Source of the DNA: Sulfurovum sp. NBC37-1
GTDB taxonomy: Bacteria > Campylobacterota > Campylobacteria > Campylobacterales > Sulfurovaceae
Direction of reading: 5' to 3'
DNA: 64,000 nucleotides
NCBI RefSeq assembly: GCF_000010345.1
Contig: NC_009663.1
Location: 434,001 to 498,000 of the forward strand
Shown here piece after piece: positions 50,499 through 59,475 of this stretch; within the stretch, counting starts at the first letter, position 1, and each line of letters starts with the position of its first letter. The translations under genes and the position numbers were made by a program. The notes beneath the pieces are model-generated. The model did not search any database. It saw only the letters and a list, made by a program, of their open reading frames with translations, and was not told the DNA's origin.

Positions 50499-50533
50499 AA
50501 AACCTTATAAAATACATAAATTTATAAGGTTTT
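50499..50533. repeat. AACCTTATAA palindrome, array unit 3
   Basis: A perfect 13-bp inverted repeat: AAAACCTTATAAA at 50499-50511 and TTTATAAGGTTTT at 50521-50533, with a 9-base centre. It closes the array on the right; the conserved DUF1882-like gene ends 39 bases further on. Confidence 0.8.
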
Positions 50534-50571
50534 GGAGCAAGAATGTTTTTGGATAATATGAGAGCGTTAAC

Positions 50572-51069
50572 TTAAATCTCTTTATGGGGCAGTGTAACGA
50601 TATTATATGCTTCAGGGAGGGAAGCCGAAGGGAGTGTCTTCCATTTCTTTCCCAGTTTCTCTTTGAGTGTGTCCGAGATCTTCTGCAGTGCTTGATCTGC
50701 CTCTTCGAGTGTCAACGGTTTGACCTCAATGAAGACCTGAATGGTCTCTTCATGTTTGCCTTGATAGATATGGTAATCTTCAATACTGAGTGTTCTGAAA
50801 AGCTGTTTGACAAGGTAGTAGAAACGCTGGTGCTCATCGCCCCTGTACTCGAGTACAAGATAGTTGGTCAGCCCCCCTTCGTTCAGAAGCGGTGCGGCGA
50901 TGGTATACTGTCTGTTGAGGTGCTGGGTAAGCAGAAGCGGGGTGAGGGACTCTTCTATGAGCTCGAACTTGGCATAGAAGGTCCGGTTATCGAAATGGAT
51001 CTTTTCGACAATCGTCTTGCGTTTGATGTAGTAGTGACCGTCGTTGAGCTCTAAGTCAAAAACTTTTAT
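50572..51069 (-). CDS. DUF1882-like protein with apparent ATA start
   Basis: A minus-strand frame of 165 residues ends at the TAA at 50572-50574. It reads as a well-formed protein: LELNDGHYYIKRKTIVEKI, TFYAKFELIEESLTP, NYLVLEYRGDEHQRFYYL, and TLEEADQALQKISDTLKEKL. The in-frame stop before it is the glyA TAA itself (51079-51081). Between that stop and the conserved region there is no ATG, GTG or TTG. The best start is ATA at 51067-51069, with AAGGTG 5 bases upstream. By position directly after glyA it corresponds to C. jejuni Cj0403 (DUF1882, recalled). The function is unknown. A sequencing error near the start remains possible. Confidence 0.65.
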   Translation of the reverse strand: MKVFDLELNDGHYYIKRKTIVEKIHFDNRTFYAKFELIEESLTPLLLTQHLNRQYTIAAPLLNEGGLTNYLVLEYRGDEHQRFYYLVKQLFRTLSIEDYHIYQGKHEETIQVFIEVKPLTLEEADQALQKISDTLKEKLGKKWKTLPSASLPEAYNIVTLPHKEI

Positions 51070-51078
51070 GGCTGCACC

Positions 51079-52329
51079 TTAATATATCGGCTTATCGTAG
51101 ATCACGAAGTTGGAAGCAAGTTCCTTCATTTCCTCTTTGATCTTTGCATGCAGTTCGCTGTCGTTGACATTGTCGAGTACATCAGCGATCTTGTTGGCGA
51201 TGATCTCAAACTCTATCTCTTTCATGCCGCGGCTTGTCAATGCAGGCGAACCGATACGGATACCTGAAGTCACGAACGGGCTTCTTGTCTCTCCTGGAAC
51301 CGTGTTCTTGTTCACGGTGATACCGGCGGCACCCAGTGCCGCATCGGCATCTTTCCCTGAGAATTCTTTATCGAGGAAGGAGACAAGAACGAGGTGGTTG
51401 TCTGTTCCGCCGGAGACCACGTCGTAGCCTCTCTTGATGAGCACGTCTGCAAGTATGGAAGCATTGGCTTTCACCTGTTTTGCATAGACTTTCCATTCAT
51501 CAGAGAGGTTGTGTTTGAAACCGACTGCCTTGGCAGCAATTACATGAACAAGCGGCCCGCCTTGAAGACCCGGGAAGATGGCAGAGTTGATCTTCTTGGC
51601 AATGTCTTCATCGTTGGTCATGATCATACCGCCACGAGGTCCTGCAAGTGTTTTGTGTGTCGTTGTTGTGACCACATCGGCATACGGGAACGGGCTTGGA
51701 TGTTCACCGGCACAGACCAGACCTGCAATGTGTGCGATGTCCGCAAAGAGGATCGCGCCGACTTCATCGGCGATCTCCCTGAACTTCTTGAAATCGATCT
51801 CTCTGGCATAGGCAGAGGCACCGCAGACGATGATCTTCGGTTGTACGATCTTTGCAATCTCCATGACTCTGTCATAGTTGATGCGCCCGTCAAGCTCGAC
51901 ACCGTAGGTAAAGCTGTGGTAGTTTTTGCCGGAAAAACTGGGTTTTGAGCCGTGAGTGAGGTGACCGCCGTGGCTGAGGTCCATACCAAGTATTTTGTCC
52001 CCGGCTTTGATCAGCGCCGCATAGACGGCACCGTTCGCCTGTGAGCCGGAGTGGGGCTGTACATTTGCATAGTTGCAGTCAAAGAGTTCGCAGGCCCTGT
52101 CGATAGCAAGCTGTTCTACCACATCGGCGTATTCGCATCCGCCATAGTATCTCTTGTGCGGATATCCTTCGGCATATTTGTTGGTAAAGACCGAACCCAT
52201 CGCCTCCATGACGGCAGGGATAGTGAAGTTTTCGGATGCGATCATCTCGAGGTGGTTCGTCTGTCTCTCTCTTTCATTTTCAATTGCCTGGAATATCTCC
52301 GGGTCAAACGTTTCTATGGCATATGACAT
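51079..52329 (-). CDS. glyA: Serine hydroxymethyltransferase
   Basis: 416 residues. [44 protein letters not shown], the PLP-lysine motif [14 protein letters not shown], and [11 protein letters not shown] are all typical. It converts serine and tetrahydrofolate to glycine and methylene-tetrahydrofolate. It is followed by the DUF1882-like gene with a very short gap. In C. jejuni glyA directly follows lysS; here an IS, an antiporter and a lytic transglycosylase lie between. Confidence 0.96.
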   Translation of the reverse strand: MSYAIETFDPEIFQAIENERERQTNHLEMIASENFTIPAVMEAMGSVFTNKYAEGYPHKRYYGGCEYADVVEQLAIDRACELFDCNYANVQPHSGSQANGAVYAALIKAGDKILGMDLSHGGHLTHGSKPSFSGKNYHSFTYGVELDGRINYDRVMEIAKIVQPKIIVCGASAYAREIDFKKFREIADEVGAILFADIAHIAGLVCAGEHPSPFPYADVVTTTTHKTLAGPRGGMIMTNDEDIAKKINSAIFPGLQGGPLVHVIAAKAVGFKHNLSDEWKVYAKQVKANASILADVLIKRGYDVVSGGTDNHLVLVSFLDKEFSGKDADAALGAAGITVNKNTVPGETRSPFVTSGIRIGSPALTSRGMKEIEFEIIANKIADVLDNVNDSELHAKIKEEMKELASNFVIYDKPIY

Positions 52330-52493
52330 TGTGTTCCTTTAGGAATAATTTAAACGTATTTATAGCAAAATTCCTCTAAGGACTTTATTATTTTTATTAG
52401 AGGTGCACATAAAGTTACAGTTGTTCTATAAGAAGGTGGATTTCAAAATAGTACCGTAATACCCAACTCCGAATGAGTTCTGTTATAATACCC

Positions 52494-54165
52494 ATTATCC
52501 CAAATCCGTAAATAGAAAATAACCATAAAAGAAGAAGTATCGTAAAATAGGGGAAAAGAAAGACAAAAGCGACACTAAACACTTTCACCCATTTGGTGAA
52601 GCTTTTGCCAAGGAGTAAAAGTATGCCACAAGGTGTGTTAAATTTTTCTGTAGAGGGAACTAAAGAGTCACTTACTTCCAATGCCGGAACCATATTATTC
52701 GGTGAATATCTAAAAGCAACTAAAATCGATCAATTCTGTAATGCCTATCTACCTTTACCTCAAAGTAATCGAGGTTATATGCCATTTGAACACATGCAAC
52801 CATTACTTCTTATGCTTCATAGCGGAGGAAGGGTCCTGGATGACTTACGTATGATTCATAAAGATAAAGCCATCAAAGAGACGTTGAAGATTAAACATAT
52901 ACCTGTATCAGAGAGTGTAGGAAAATGGATCACACGTCACGGACTACATGGTATCTATGGTATTGAATCCATCAATCGTAAACTGTTGCGAAGACATTTA
53001 AAAACGATAGATGAGCCTTTAGTACTTGATATTGATGCTTCGGTAATATTTTCACAAAAAAGTACAGCAGTGACAACTTATAAAATGCAAAGCGGATATA
53101 TACCTATGATTGGTCATATCAATGGCGGATATGTGATTCACAGTGAATTTCGTTCAGGCAATATTGCGCCCGCAGATAATAATCTGACGTTTCTAAAAAG
53201 ATGTCGGGAACAATTACCCAAAGCAAAATCACTCTCTTTTTTTAGAGCAGATTCTGCTTCTTATCAGGCTGAACTTTTTAACCACTGCAATAATCATCAT
53301 ATCACCTATACCGTGGGCGCTAACTTAGATCATTCCGTCTACGCCAATATCAAAGAAATTAAAGAGTGGCAATCATTCCAAACCAAAGAAGGTACAGCAC
53401 ATCACCTTAAAGAAGAAGTAGCTGAGTTTATACATACCATGCAGCACACAGACCATGCCTTTAGACTGATTGTTGTCAAAAAGACAGTGACACCGGTACT
53501 TCCGGAGATCTGGGATATGTTGAGTATAGACGAAAAACTTGATCTTGCCAGAGAGCATTATTATGTCATCGCTACCAATGCAGATGAAAGCATGTCTGCT
53601 CAGGATGTTGTTAGGTTTTATCGCAAGCGTGGAGATACAAGCGAGAACCGGATCAAAGAACTTAAAAATGGTTTCAATCTCAATTATCTTCCTTCATCAA
53701 ATTTTATCTCCAATGCATTTTTACTTTCAGATAGGTGTACTGGCTTATAATCTCTTCATTCTTTTTAAACAAATACTGCAAAATAGCTGGCAAAAACATA
53801 CGGTTGCCACGATACGCTATAAGTTTTATCGTTTAGCAGGAAAGGTAGTGAAACACAGTAGGCAGACTATCTTGAAAGTTCAAAAAGAGTTTGTAGAAAT
53901 ATTTCACTCCATAAGAGAATGCATCTATAGGGTTTCACTGGAATGATACCCGTATAAAGTCACCAAAAACATCAATACGATAGAAACTTCAAACACTAGA
54001 ATAGTGCCTAAAAAAACAGCATTTTTAGCATAAACATGTCGGTGTGCTAAAAACAACAAGGTAATACGCAAATTTATGATGCATCTAATCTTTTAGCATA
54101 ATATCTCTCGTTGATTTTAGTTCAATTTATGATTACTTTGGGGCTATTTACGGATTTGGGATTAT
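52494..54165 (+). mobile_element. IS1380-like insertion sequence with frameshifted transposase
   Basis: About 1.67 kb. The ends at 52494-52515 and 54144-54165 are inverted copies matching at 21 of 22 positions (core CCCAAATCCGTAAATAG). One transposase gene lies inside, broken by a one-base shift. The right end overlaps the first two bases of the start codon of the following antiporter gene. I found no convincing target duplication. The 53947-54143 stretch inside the right end holds no gene; TATGAT near 54129 could act as an outward -10 box. Confidence 0.75.
52623..53946 (+). pseudogene. IS1380-family-like transposase, frameshifted
   Basis: The first frame (52623-53750) starts at an ATG with AAGGAG upstream and gives 375 residues. 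The DDE-type acidic residues are D136 and D138 (VLDIDAS), D210 (FFRADSASYQ) and a glutamate in SENRIKELKNGF. At the T5 run 53718-53722 the frame is lost. Continuing in another frame gives YFQIGVLAYNLFILFKQ, the expected conserved next segment, and then a tail to 53946. One T too many explains the break. It is either inactivated, a sequencing error, or expressed by slippage on the T run. Confidence 0.8.
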
Positions 54166-55363
54166 GCAGGCACATGACTTTTTTCTCATTTTATTGTTAA
54201 TATTGGTAGGTGCGCGCATTTTTGCAGAACTCTTTGGGCGTATCGGTCTTCCGCCCGTACTGGGCGAACTGGCTGCTGGTCTGTTTCTGGGACCGAGCAT
54301 TTTGGGCTGGGTAAGCCTGAATGACACCATCAAGATGCTTGCCGAAATAGGGATCATACTGCTGCTCTTCGATGTAGGGTTGGAGACAGACCTTCGCAAG
54401 CTCAAGGAAAGCGGATGGAGCGCTACGCTCGTGGCCATAGGCGGTTTTGTTTTTCCTCTGATCCTGGGTGCGGCACTCTCTTTTTATCTTTTCGATCTCA
54501 ATCTGATTACCTCTCTTTTCGTAGGGGGAACGATCACGGCTACGAGTATTGGTATCACTGTGCGTGTGCTCAAAGACTTGAAAAAGAATCAGAGCAAAGA
54601 GGGCGAGATCATATTGGGTGCTGCAGTCCTCGATGATGTTTTCGGTGTGGTCCTGCTTGCGATCCTTTATGACTTTTCTCAAAGCGGTGAAGTGAACCTG
54701 TTCGATACCGGGCGGGTCCTTCTCTTTATCACAGCCTTTTTCATCATTGCACCTGTGGCTGCGAAACTTATGGCGGTACTGATACAGAAGTATGATACCC
54801 GGACGAATTACCCCGGGCTTATCCCTACGGCGATCATCTCTCTGGTCCTCTTTTTTGCCTGGATGGCACATCAGATGGGCGCGCCGGAGATCATAGGTGG
54901 GTTCGCTGCCGGACTGGCACTCTCAAGACGTTTCTTTCTGCCCTTTGGCGCGATGATAGGTGAGGACAGGCACTTTGCTGACAAGATAGAGAGGCAGATG
55001 CGTCCCATCGTGCTGCTTTTCACTCCGATCTTCTTTGTAACGGTAGGGCTCTCCATCAACCTGCAGAAAATCGATTGGAGTGAATCTCATATCTGGTTTT
55101 TTGGCGGATCGATCCTGCTTGTTTCTGTCATAGGGAAGATGCTGTTTCCTCTGTTGCTGAAAAGTCTGAGCGTTAGAAAGAGGATGATCATCGGTCTTTC
55201 CATGGTGCCTCGCGGTGAAGTAGGGCTGATCTTCTCAGAGATAGGCCGTGCCAGCGGGATTTTTGAGAATGAGATATATACAGCACTCATTGTGGTAATC
55301 GTGTTGACCACGATGCTGCCGCCACTGCTGATCAAAGCTGCCTACGGCAAGACACCGGAGTAA
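54164..55363 (+). CDS. Kef-type cation:proton antiporter (CPA2), membrane domain only
   Basis: 399 residues, about twelve membrane segments. The CPA2 signature segments are GLPPVLGELAAGLFLGPSI, LLFDVGLETDLRKL, TATSIGITVRVL, and VLDDVFGVVLLA with the ion-binding DD pair. No C-terminal RCK/TrkA domain follows. It exchanges potassium or sodium for protons across the inner membrane. The start codon overlaps the IS right end by two bases, so its 5' region is now IS sequence; the N-terminus still looks complete against the family. Confidence 0.88.
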   Translation: MQAHDFFLILLLILVGARIFAELFGRIGLPPVLGELAAGLFLGPSILGWVSLNDTIKMLAEIGIILLLFDVGLETDLRKLKESGWSATLVAIGGFVFPLILGAALSFYLFDLNLITSLFVGGTITATSIGITVRVLKDLKKNQSKEGEIILGAAVLDDVFGVVLLAILYDFSQSGEVNLFDTGRVLLFITAFFIIAPVAAKLMAVLIQKYDTRTNYPGLIPTAIISLVLFFAWMAHQMGAPEIIGGFAAGLALSRRFFLPFGAMIGEDRHFADKIERQMRPIVLLFTPIFFVTVGLSINLQKIDWSESHIWFFGGSILLVSVIGKMLFPLLLKSLSVRKRMIIGLSMVPRGEVGLIFSEIGRASGIFENEIYTALIVVIVLTTMLPPLLIKAAYGKTPE

Positions 55364-55452
55364 ACGTTGCCTTCAAGCTTTTTGGAAGTGACGTGTTTAC
55401 ACTTGATTGATAATTAGCTGTTATGATAGCCTCATCATAAATGGAGGATAGA

Positions 55453-56478
55453 ATGCAAATGAAACAAATAACTTTTGTACTGTTTTCTGTTCTCCTGTTC
55501 AGTACAGCAGGTTGGTCGAAAGACTATACGAAAAAACGTGAAGTCCGTGTCTTCATAGACCGGATGGTCAAACATTATCACTTCAACCGTAGCTATCTGA
55601 ACAATCTTTTTTCCCATGTGAAGTTCCAGAGAAGGGCGCTTGCCATCTATGTACCGAAATACAGAAAGAAGTGGAAACCACCCAAAAGAAGAAAGAAGCA
55701 GGGCCCGTGGGACCGCTATGAAGAGATATTTTTAAAGCCTTCCAAGACCGATCTGGGTATAAAATATATGCACAAATACAGAAAAACCTTTCTGCGGGCC
55801 TATAAAAAATACGGAGTACAGCCCGAATATATTGCTGCGATCATCGGTATAGAGAGCCATTTTGGAAAAAATACGGGTAAATTCCCTGTGCTGGATACCC
55901 TGACGACACTGGCATTCGAAAAGAACAGACGGCAGAGGTTCTACCGTTACGAACTCAAAGAGTTCCTTCTGATGACACGCAGGGAAAAGGTCAACCCGCA
56001 AAATGTCAAAGGCTCTTTTGCCGGAGCGATAGGGCTTGGACAGTTTATGCCGAGTAACTACAGAACGTTCGTAGTAGATTTCAACAAAGATGGCAAAAAA
56101 AGAATGAACAGCCCTGAAGATGCCATAGGAAGTGTCGCCTACTACTTTAAAAGTCACGGGTGGCGAAGGGGGCAGCCGGTTGCCGTAAGGGTTTCTTACC
56201 CCGGAAAACGTTTTACAGGGAAAAGGACAGGGTACAAATACAAATATTCCCGTGCCTCACTTAAAAACATCTCTCCAAAATGGCAGTTTAACTACCACGG
56301 TAAAGTACACTTGATCAAGTTAAAACGTTACGGTTTTGACGAGCTTTGGTACGGTGCACACAACTTCTACGTGATCACACGCTACAACCATAGCGCCTAT
56401 TATGCGATGGCGGTCTATCAGCTGGCGGAAAAATTAAAAAAGGGATACAAGAAGAAGTACGGAAGCTATCTCAGGTAA
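55453..56478 (+). CDS. mltB: Lytic murein transglycosylase B-like
   Basis: About 341 residues from the ATG at 55453, where GGAGGATAGA gives good spacing; an earlier in-frame ATG at 55441 overlaps this site. A signal peptide (MKQITFVLFSVLLFSTAGWS) precedes the MltB fold: the catalytic glutamate in AAIIGIESHFGKNTGKFPVLDTL (given as IGIESHFGKN), then GSFAGAIGLGQFMPSNY and DAIGSVAYYFKSHGW. It cuts glycan strands with formation of anhydro-muramic ends. No lipobox is seen, so it is probably soluble in the periplasm. Confidence 0.9.
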   Translation: MQMKQITFVLFSVLLFSTAGWSKDYTKKREVRVFIDRMVKHYHFNRSYLNNLFSHVKFQRRALAIYVPKYRKKWKPPKRRKKQGPWDRYEEIFLKPSKTDLGIKYMHKYRKTFLRAYKKYGVQPEYIAAIIGIESHFGKNTGKFPVLDTLTTLAFEKNRRQRFYRYELKEFLLMTRREKVNPQNVKGSFAGAIGLGQFMPSNYRTFVVDFNKDGKKRMNSPEDAIGSVAYYFKSHGWRRGQPVAVRVSYPGKRFTGKRTGYKYKYSRASLKNISPKWQFNYHGKVHLIKLKRYGFDELWYGAHNFYVITRYNHSAYYAMAVYQLAEKLKKGYKKKYGSYLR

Positions 56479-56493
56479 AAGGCCTGTGTAAAT

Positions 56494-56546
56494 GGTGGAT
56501 AAATCCACCCTACATAAAAACCGCGTAGGGTGCGTAATCACGCACC
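56494..56546. repeat. Double hairpin including GTAGGGTGCGT family copy 2
   Basis: GGTGGAT...ATCCACC (56494-56509) is followed by GGTGCGT at 56529-56535 and ACGCACC at 56540-56546 with loop AATC. CCCTAC at 56508-56513 and GTAGGG at 56525-56530 can also pair. It lies between convergent mltB and lysS and probably ends both transcripts. The second hairpin nearly repeats the one after tlyA. Confidence 0.75.
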
Positions 56547-56552
56547 GAAAAA

Positions 56553-58196
56553 TCAGGCCTTCTTCTCCTGTGCTCTCTTATTGCAGGCAGCCGCATCTTT
56601 ACAGAAGAACCCTTTGCCTTTCTTGGCAGGTTTGAGCTCCTCTTCATTGGTATTGCCGCACTTTTTGCAGGCGATCTCCGCTTTGGCCTCTTCAAGTTTT
56701 GCTTCTGGCTTCATGGCCGGGAAGAGGATGACGTCACGGATGGAGTGGTTGTCGGTCAGCATCATTACCAGGCGGTCGATACCGATACCCTCTCCAGCAG
56801 TCGGTGTCATACCGTGTCCCAGAGCCCGGATGAAGTCGAGGTCCATATGCATGGTCTCTTCATCACCGGTCGCCTCTTTGGCGTCTGCCTGTGCCTTGAA
56901 ACGTTCGAACTGGTCGATTGGGTCGTTGAGCTCGTTGAAGCCGTTGGCGATCTCCTTGCCTGCCATGAAAAGCTCGAAGCGTTCGGCGATCTCGGGATTG
57001 TCATCACTTCTTCTTGAAAGCGGTGAAATATCGATAGGGTAGTCCGTAATGAACGTCGGGTTGATCAGCTTGCCTTCGACGAACTCGTCGAAAAGTTCTG
57101 CTTGCAGATAGCCCAGTGTGAGATTAGGGTTGACCTCTACACCATGCTCTTTGAGGTAGGCGATCGCTTTCTCTCTGCCTGTGGCAACCTCTGCGGGTAC
57201 CTCGCCGATGCTGGTCAGTGCTTCCACGAAGGGTACTTTGGCGAACGGTGTTGAACAGTCAATCTCATACTCGCCGTAGGTGATGGTTTTGTCCATCTGC
57301 AGCTGGGCAAAGATATATTCGAAGAGCTCCTCCGTCAGCCTCATCAGGTCAAGATAGTTGTGATAAGCCCAGTAGAACTCGATGGAGGTGAATTCGGGAT
57401 TGTGTGTCTGGTCCATCCCCTCGTTACGGAAGTTACGGTTGATCTCGAAGACCGCTTCCATACCGCCGACCGTCAGACGCTTGAGGTAAAGCTCCGGCGC
57501 GATTCTAAGATATCTGTCCACGCCCAGTGCATTGTGATGGGTCACGAACGGCTTTGCATTCGCGCCGCCGGGGATGGGGTGCATCATCGGTGTTTCGACT
57601 TCGAGGAAGCTGTGGTCCTCAAAGAAGCGTCTGATGAGTGAAACGATCTTGGAGCGCATGATGAAGGTCTCTTTGACCTCCGGGTTCATGATCATGTCGA
57701 GGTAACGCTGTCGGTAGCGGATCTCATGGTCGGTCAGGCCGTGGAACTTTTCCGGAAGCGGCATGATCGCTTTGGAAACGATCTTGAGGTCCTTGCAGTG
57801 CAGGGTAAGTTCGCCTGTCTGTGTCACGAAAGGGTAGCCGGTCGCTTCAATAATATCGCCCACTTCGAAAAGTTTCTTCGCTACAGTGTTGTAGTAGCCT
57901 TCGGGAAGGTCGTCACGGTTGTAATAGATCTGTACAAGGCCGTCAGTGTCTTCTATCTTGGCAAAAGCGGCTTTTCCCATGATACGTATGAACTTGATCC
58001 GTCCTGTCAGGGTAACGGTCTGCCCCTCATCTTTTTTCTCATCTGTCGTCTGCTCTTTTACGTAGGCATAGTGCTCAAAGAAGTCCGAAGAGGGCATACC
58101 TTTTGTAATGTTCGCCGGATAGGGATTCATCCCCTCTTCTCTCAGTTTTTCAGTTTTTTTGATTCGTTCCTGAATATATTGATTATCAAATATCAA
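56553..58196 (-). CDS. lysS: Lysyl-tRNA synthetase, class II, with C-terminal cysteine-rich tail
   Basis: 547 residues. An N-terminal OB-fold anticodon domain precedes the class II core with motif 1 near [15 protein letters not shown], motif 2 around [14 protein letters not shown] and NRNFRNEG, and motif 3 [14 protein letters not shown]. The enzyme ends about residue 500 in most species; here about 45 residues follow, holding C510, C513, C532 and C538 spaced like a small zinc ribbon (CKKCGN and CKDAAAC). Its role is unknown. It follows fur as in C. jejuni Cj0400-Cj0401 (recalled). Confidence 0.94.
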   Translation of the reverse strand: MIFDNQYIQERIKKTEKLREEGMNPYPANITKGMPSSDFFEHYAYVKEQTTDEKKDEGQTVTLTGRIKFIRIMGKAAFAKIEDTDGLVQIYYNRDDLPEGYYNTVAKKLFEVGDIIEATGYPFVTQTGELTLHCKDLKIVSKAIMPLPEKFHGLTDHEIRYRQRYLDMIMNPEVKETFIMRSKIVSLIRRFFEDHSFLEVETPMMHPIPGGANAKPFVTHHNALGVDRYLRIAPELYLKRLTVGGMEAVFEINRNFRNEGMDQTHNPEFTSIEFYWAYHNYLDLMRLTEELFEYIFAQLQMDKTITYGEYEIDCSTPFAKVPFVEALTSIGEVPAEVATGREKAIAYLKEHGVEVNPNLTLGYLQAELFDEFVEGKLINPTFITDYPIDISPLSRRSDDNPEIAERFELFMAGKEIANGFNELNDPIDQFERFKAQADAKEATGDEETMHMDLDFIRALGHGMTPTAGEGIGIDRLVMMLTDNHSIRDVILFPAMKPEAKLEEAKAEIACKKCGNTNEEELKPAKKGKGFFCKDAAACNKRAQEKKA

Positions 58197-58341
58197 GGTT
58201 TCTCCTGTGTTGATGTTCTTGTATTATGTTATGGCTTGCAGGGAAGTGAAGACTTTAGTCTCACATACAAGATACAGCTCTATTATAATGAGTTACTGTA
58301 TTTTTGGTGAGGCTGAAACACCCACTTCCGGACTTCTTTTC

Positions 58342-58788
58342 TTATTGCTTTTTTTGGCACTTTTCGCAAAGACCGATGATCTTCATGGTATGATCGGTCA
58401 TTTTAAAGTGATATTTCTCAGCGATCTTCTCCTGCTGTCTTTCTATGGTATCATCGAAGAACTCGATGATCTTTCCACAGGAGGTACAGATGAGATGGTC
58501 ATGATGTTTTTTAAGGCCCAACTCATATTTTTTCCCCTGTGTCCCAAAAGAGATGGAACTGGCTATCCCCTCATTTTCAAGCAGTGTCAAAGTTCTGTAG
58601 ACGGTCGCGATCCCAATGTTGACATCGGGATACTCTTTTTTGATGAGCATATAGATATCTTCCGGAGTGAAGTGACCTTCATTCTCATAAAGGAACTTCA
58701 GTATCAGTTCTCTCTGTTTGGTGAACTTCAGTGAGTTGTTTTTCAAAAGCCCCTTGAATTTATCCAGAAGAAGCGGGTAGGTGATCAT
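58342..58788 (-). CDS. fur: Ferric uptake regulator family protein
   Basis: 148 residues. The N-terminal winged helix (FTKQRELILKFLYENEGHFTPED, VNIGIATVYRTLTLLE) is followed by the metal region HHDHLICTSCGKIIEFFDD and a second cysteine pair, CEKC, near the end. The position between cvpA and lysS matches C. jejuni fur (recalled), which favours Fur itself over PerR. It represses iron-uptake genes with ferrous iron; it is also a candidate to bind the palindrome upstream of the desulforubrerythrin gene. Confidence 0.9.
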   Translation of the reverse strand: MITYPLLLDKFKGLLKNNSLKFTKQRELILKFLYENEGHFTPEDIYMLIKKEYPDVNIGIATVYRTLTLLENEGIASSISFGTQGKKYELGLKKHHDHLICTSCGKIIEFFDDTIERQQEKIAEKYHFKMTDHTMKIIGLCEKCQKKQ

Positions 58789-58800
58789 GATTGTATCCCT

Positions 58801-59421
58801 TTAATGTGCTGCTGTAGAAGCATTGCTTTCTGTCGAACCATTGTTTTCTTTGCTTTCTTTGAGATTCGCAACCTCTTTGAACATTTCAGTCTTGGATGCA
58901 TCTCCCAGCCCCAGAGAGGCAGGATTAAGATGAATGATCTTTGACCCCACTTCTATAAGATGGGGATAGAGAACGGAATTATTAACATATTTCCCTAGAT
59001 TTTCTTTGACCAGTGTGACATTGGAGAGTGCTGTCACAATCAGTGCAAAGATGATGAAATATTTCCCGCCGCCTGCAATAAAACCGAAAAGCCGGTTGAT
59101 GAAACCGAGCCCGCTGGCACTGGTCAGTTTGGAGAGGATGGAACCTAGCAGCGTTGCACTCAGCCAGACAATGATAAGTATAGCGAGAAATCCGAGAAGT
59201 TTGAGCAGGGTAGGGTTCTGCATCTGTAGAAAATTGTTACTAATGAAAGCGGCTGACGTATCGGCAAAGCGTGATCCGAAGTAGACTCCTGCCACCAATC
59301 CCGCAAGGCCAAAGATCTCTTTGATGAAACCGTTCATAAAACCTTTGATACCCAAGAGGAGGACGATTGCACTGATGGTCACATCAAAATAGTTGAAATC
59401 AACCATTGTAAAATTTTCCAT
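58801..59421 (-). CDS. CvpA-family membrane protein
   Basis: 206 residues. Four hydrophobic segments (about 10-28, 32-50, 68-90, 105-130) follow the CvpA pattern (FDVTISAIVLLLGIKGFMNGF and FGLAGLVAGVYFGSRFA, given in parts). The tail is rich in serine, asparagine and glutamate. The E. coli member is needed for colicin V production and affects envelope stress; the true function is open. Twelve bases separate it from fur, as in C. jejuni Cj0399-Cj0400 (recalled). Confidence 0.83.
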   Translation of the reverse strand: MENFTMVDFNYFDVTISAIVLLLGIKGFMNGFIKEIFGLAGLVAGVYFGSRFADTSAAFISNNFLQMQNPTLLKLLGFLAILIIVWLSATLLGSILSKLTSASGLGFINRLFGFIAGGGKYFIIFALIVTALSNVTLVKENLGKYVNNSVLYPHLIEVGSKIIHLNPASLGLGDASKTEMFKEVANLKESKENNGSTESNASTAAH

Positions 59422-59475
59422 TATTTTGTATTCCTATTTATCATTAGAATTTTTGTATTGTACCCTGTCAAACTG

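Noticed and set aside
52415-52693. 92-codon hydrophobic frame on the minus strand
   Set aside because: It crosses the IS1380-like left end and the transposase start, has no good ribosome site and no family likeness.
58197-58341. Promoter or RNA gene between fur and lysS
   Set aside because: Only short, unstable pairings are visible; no motif stands out.
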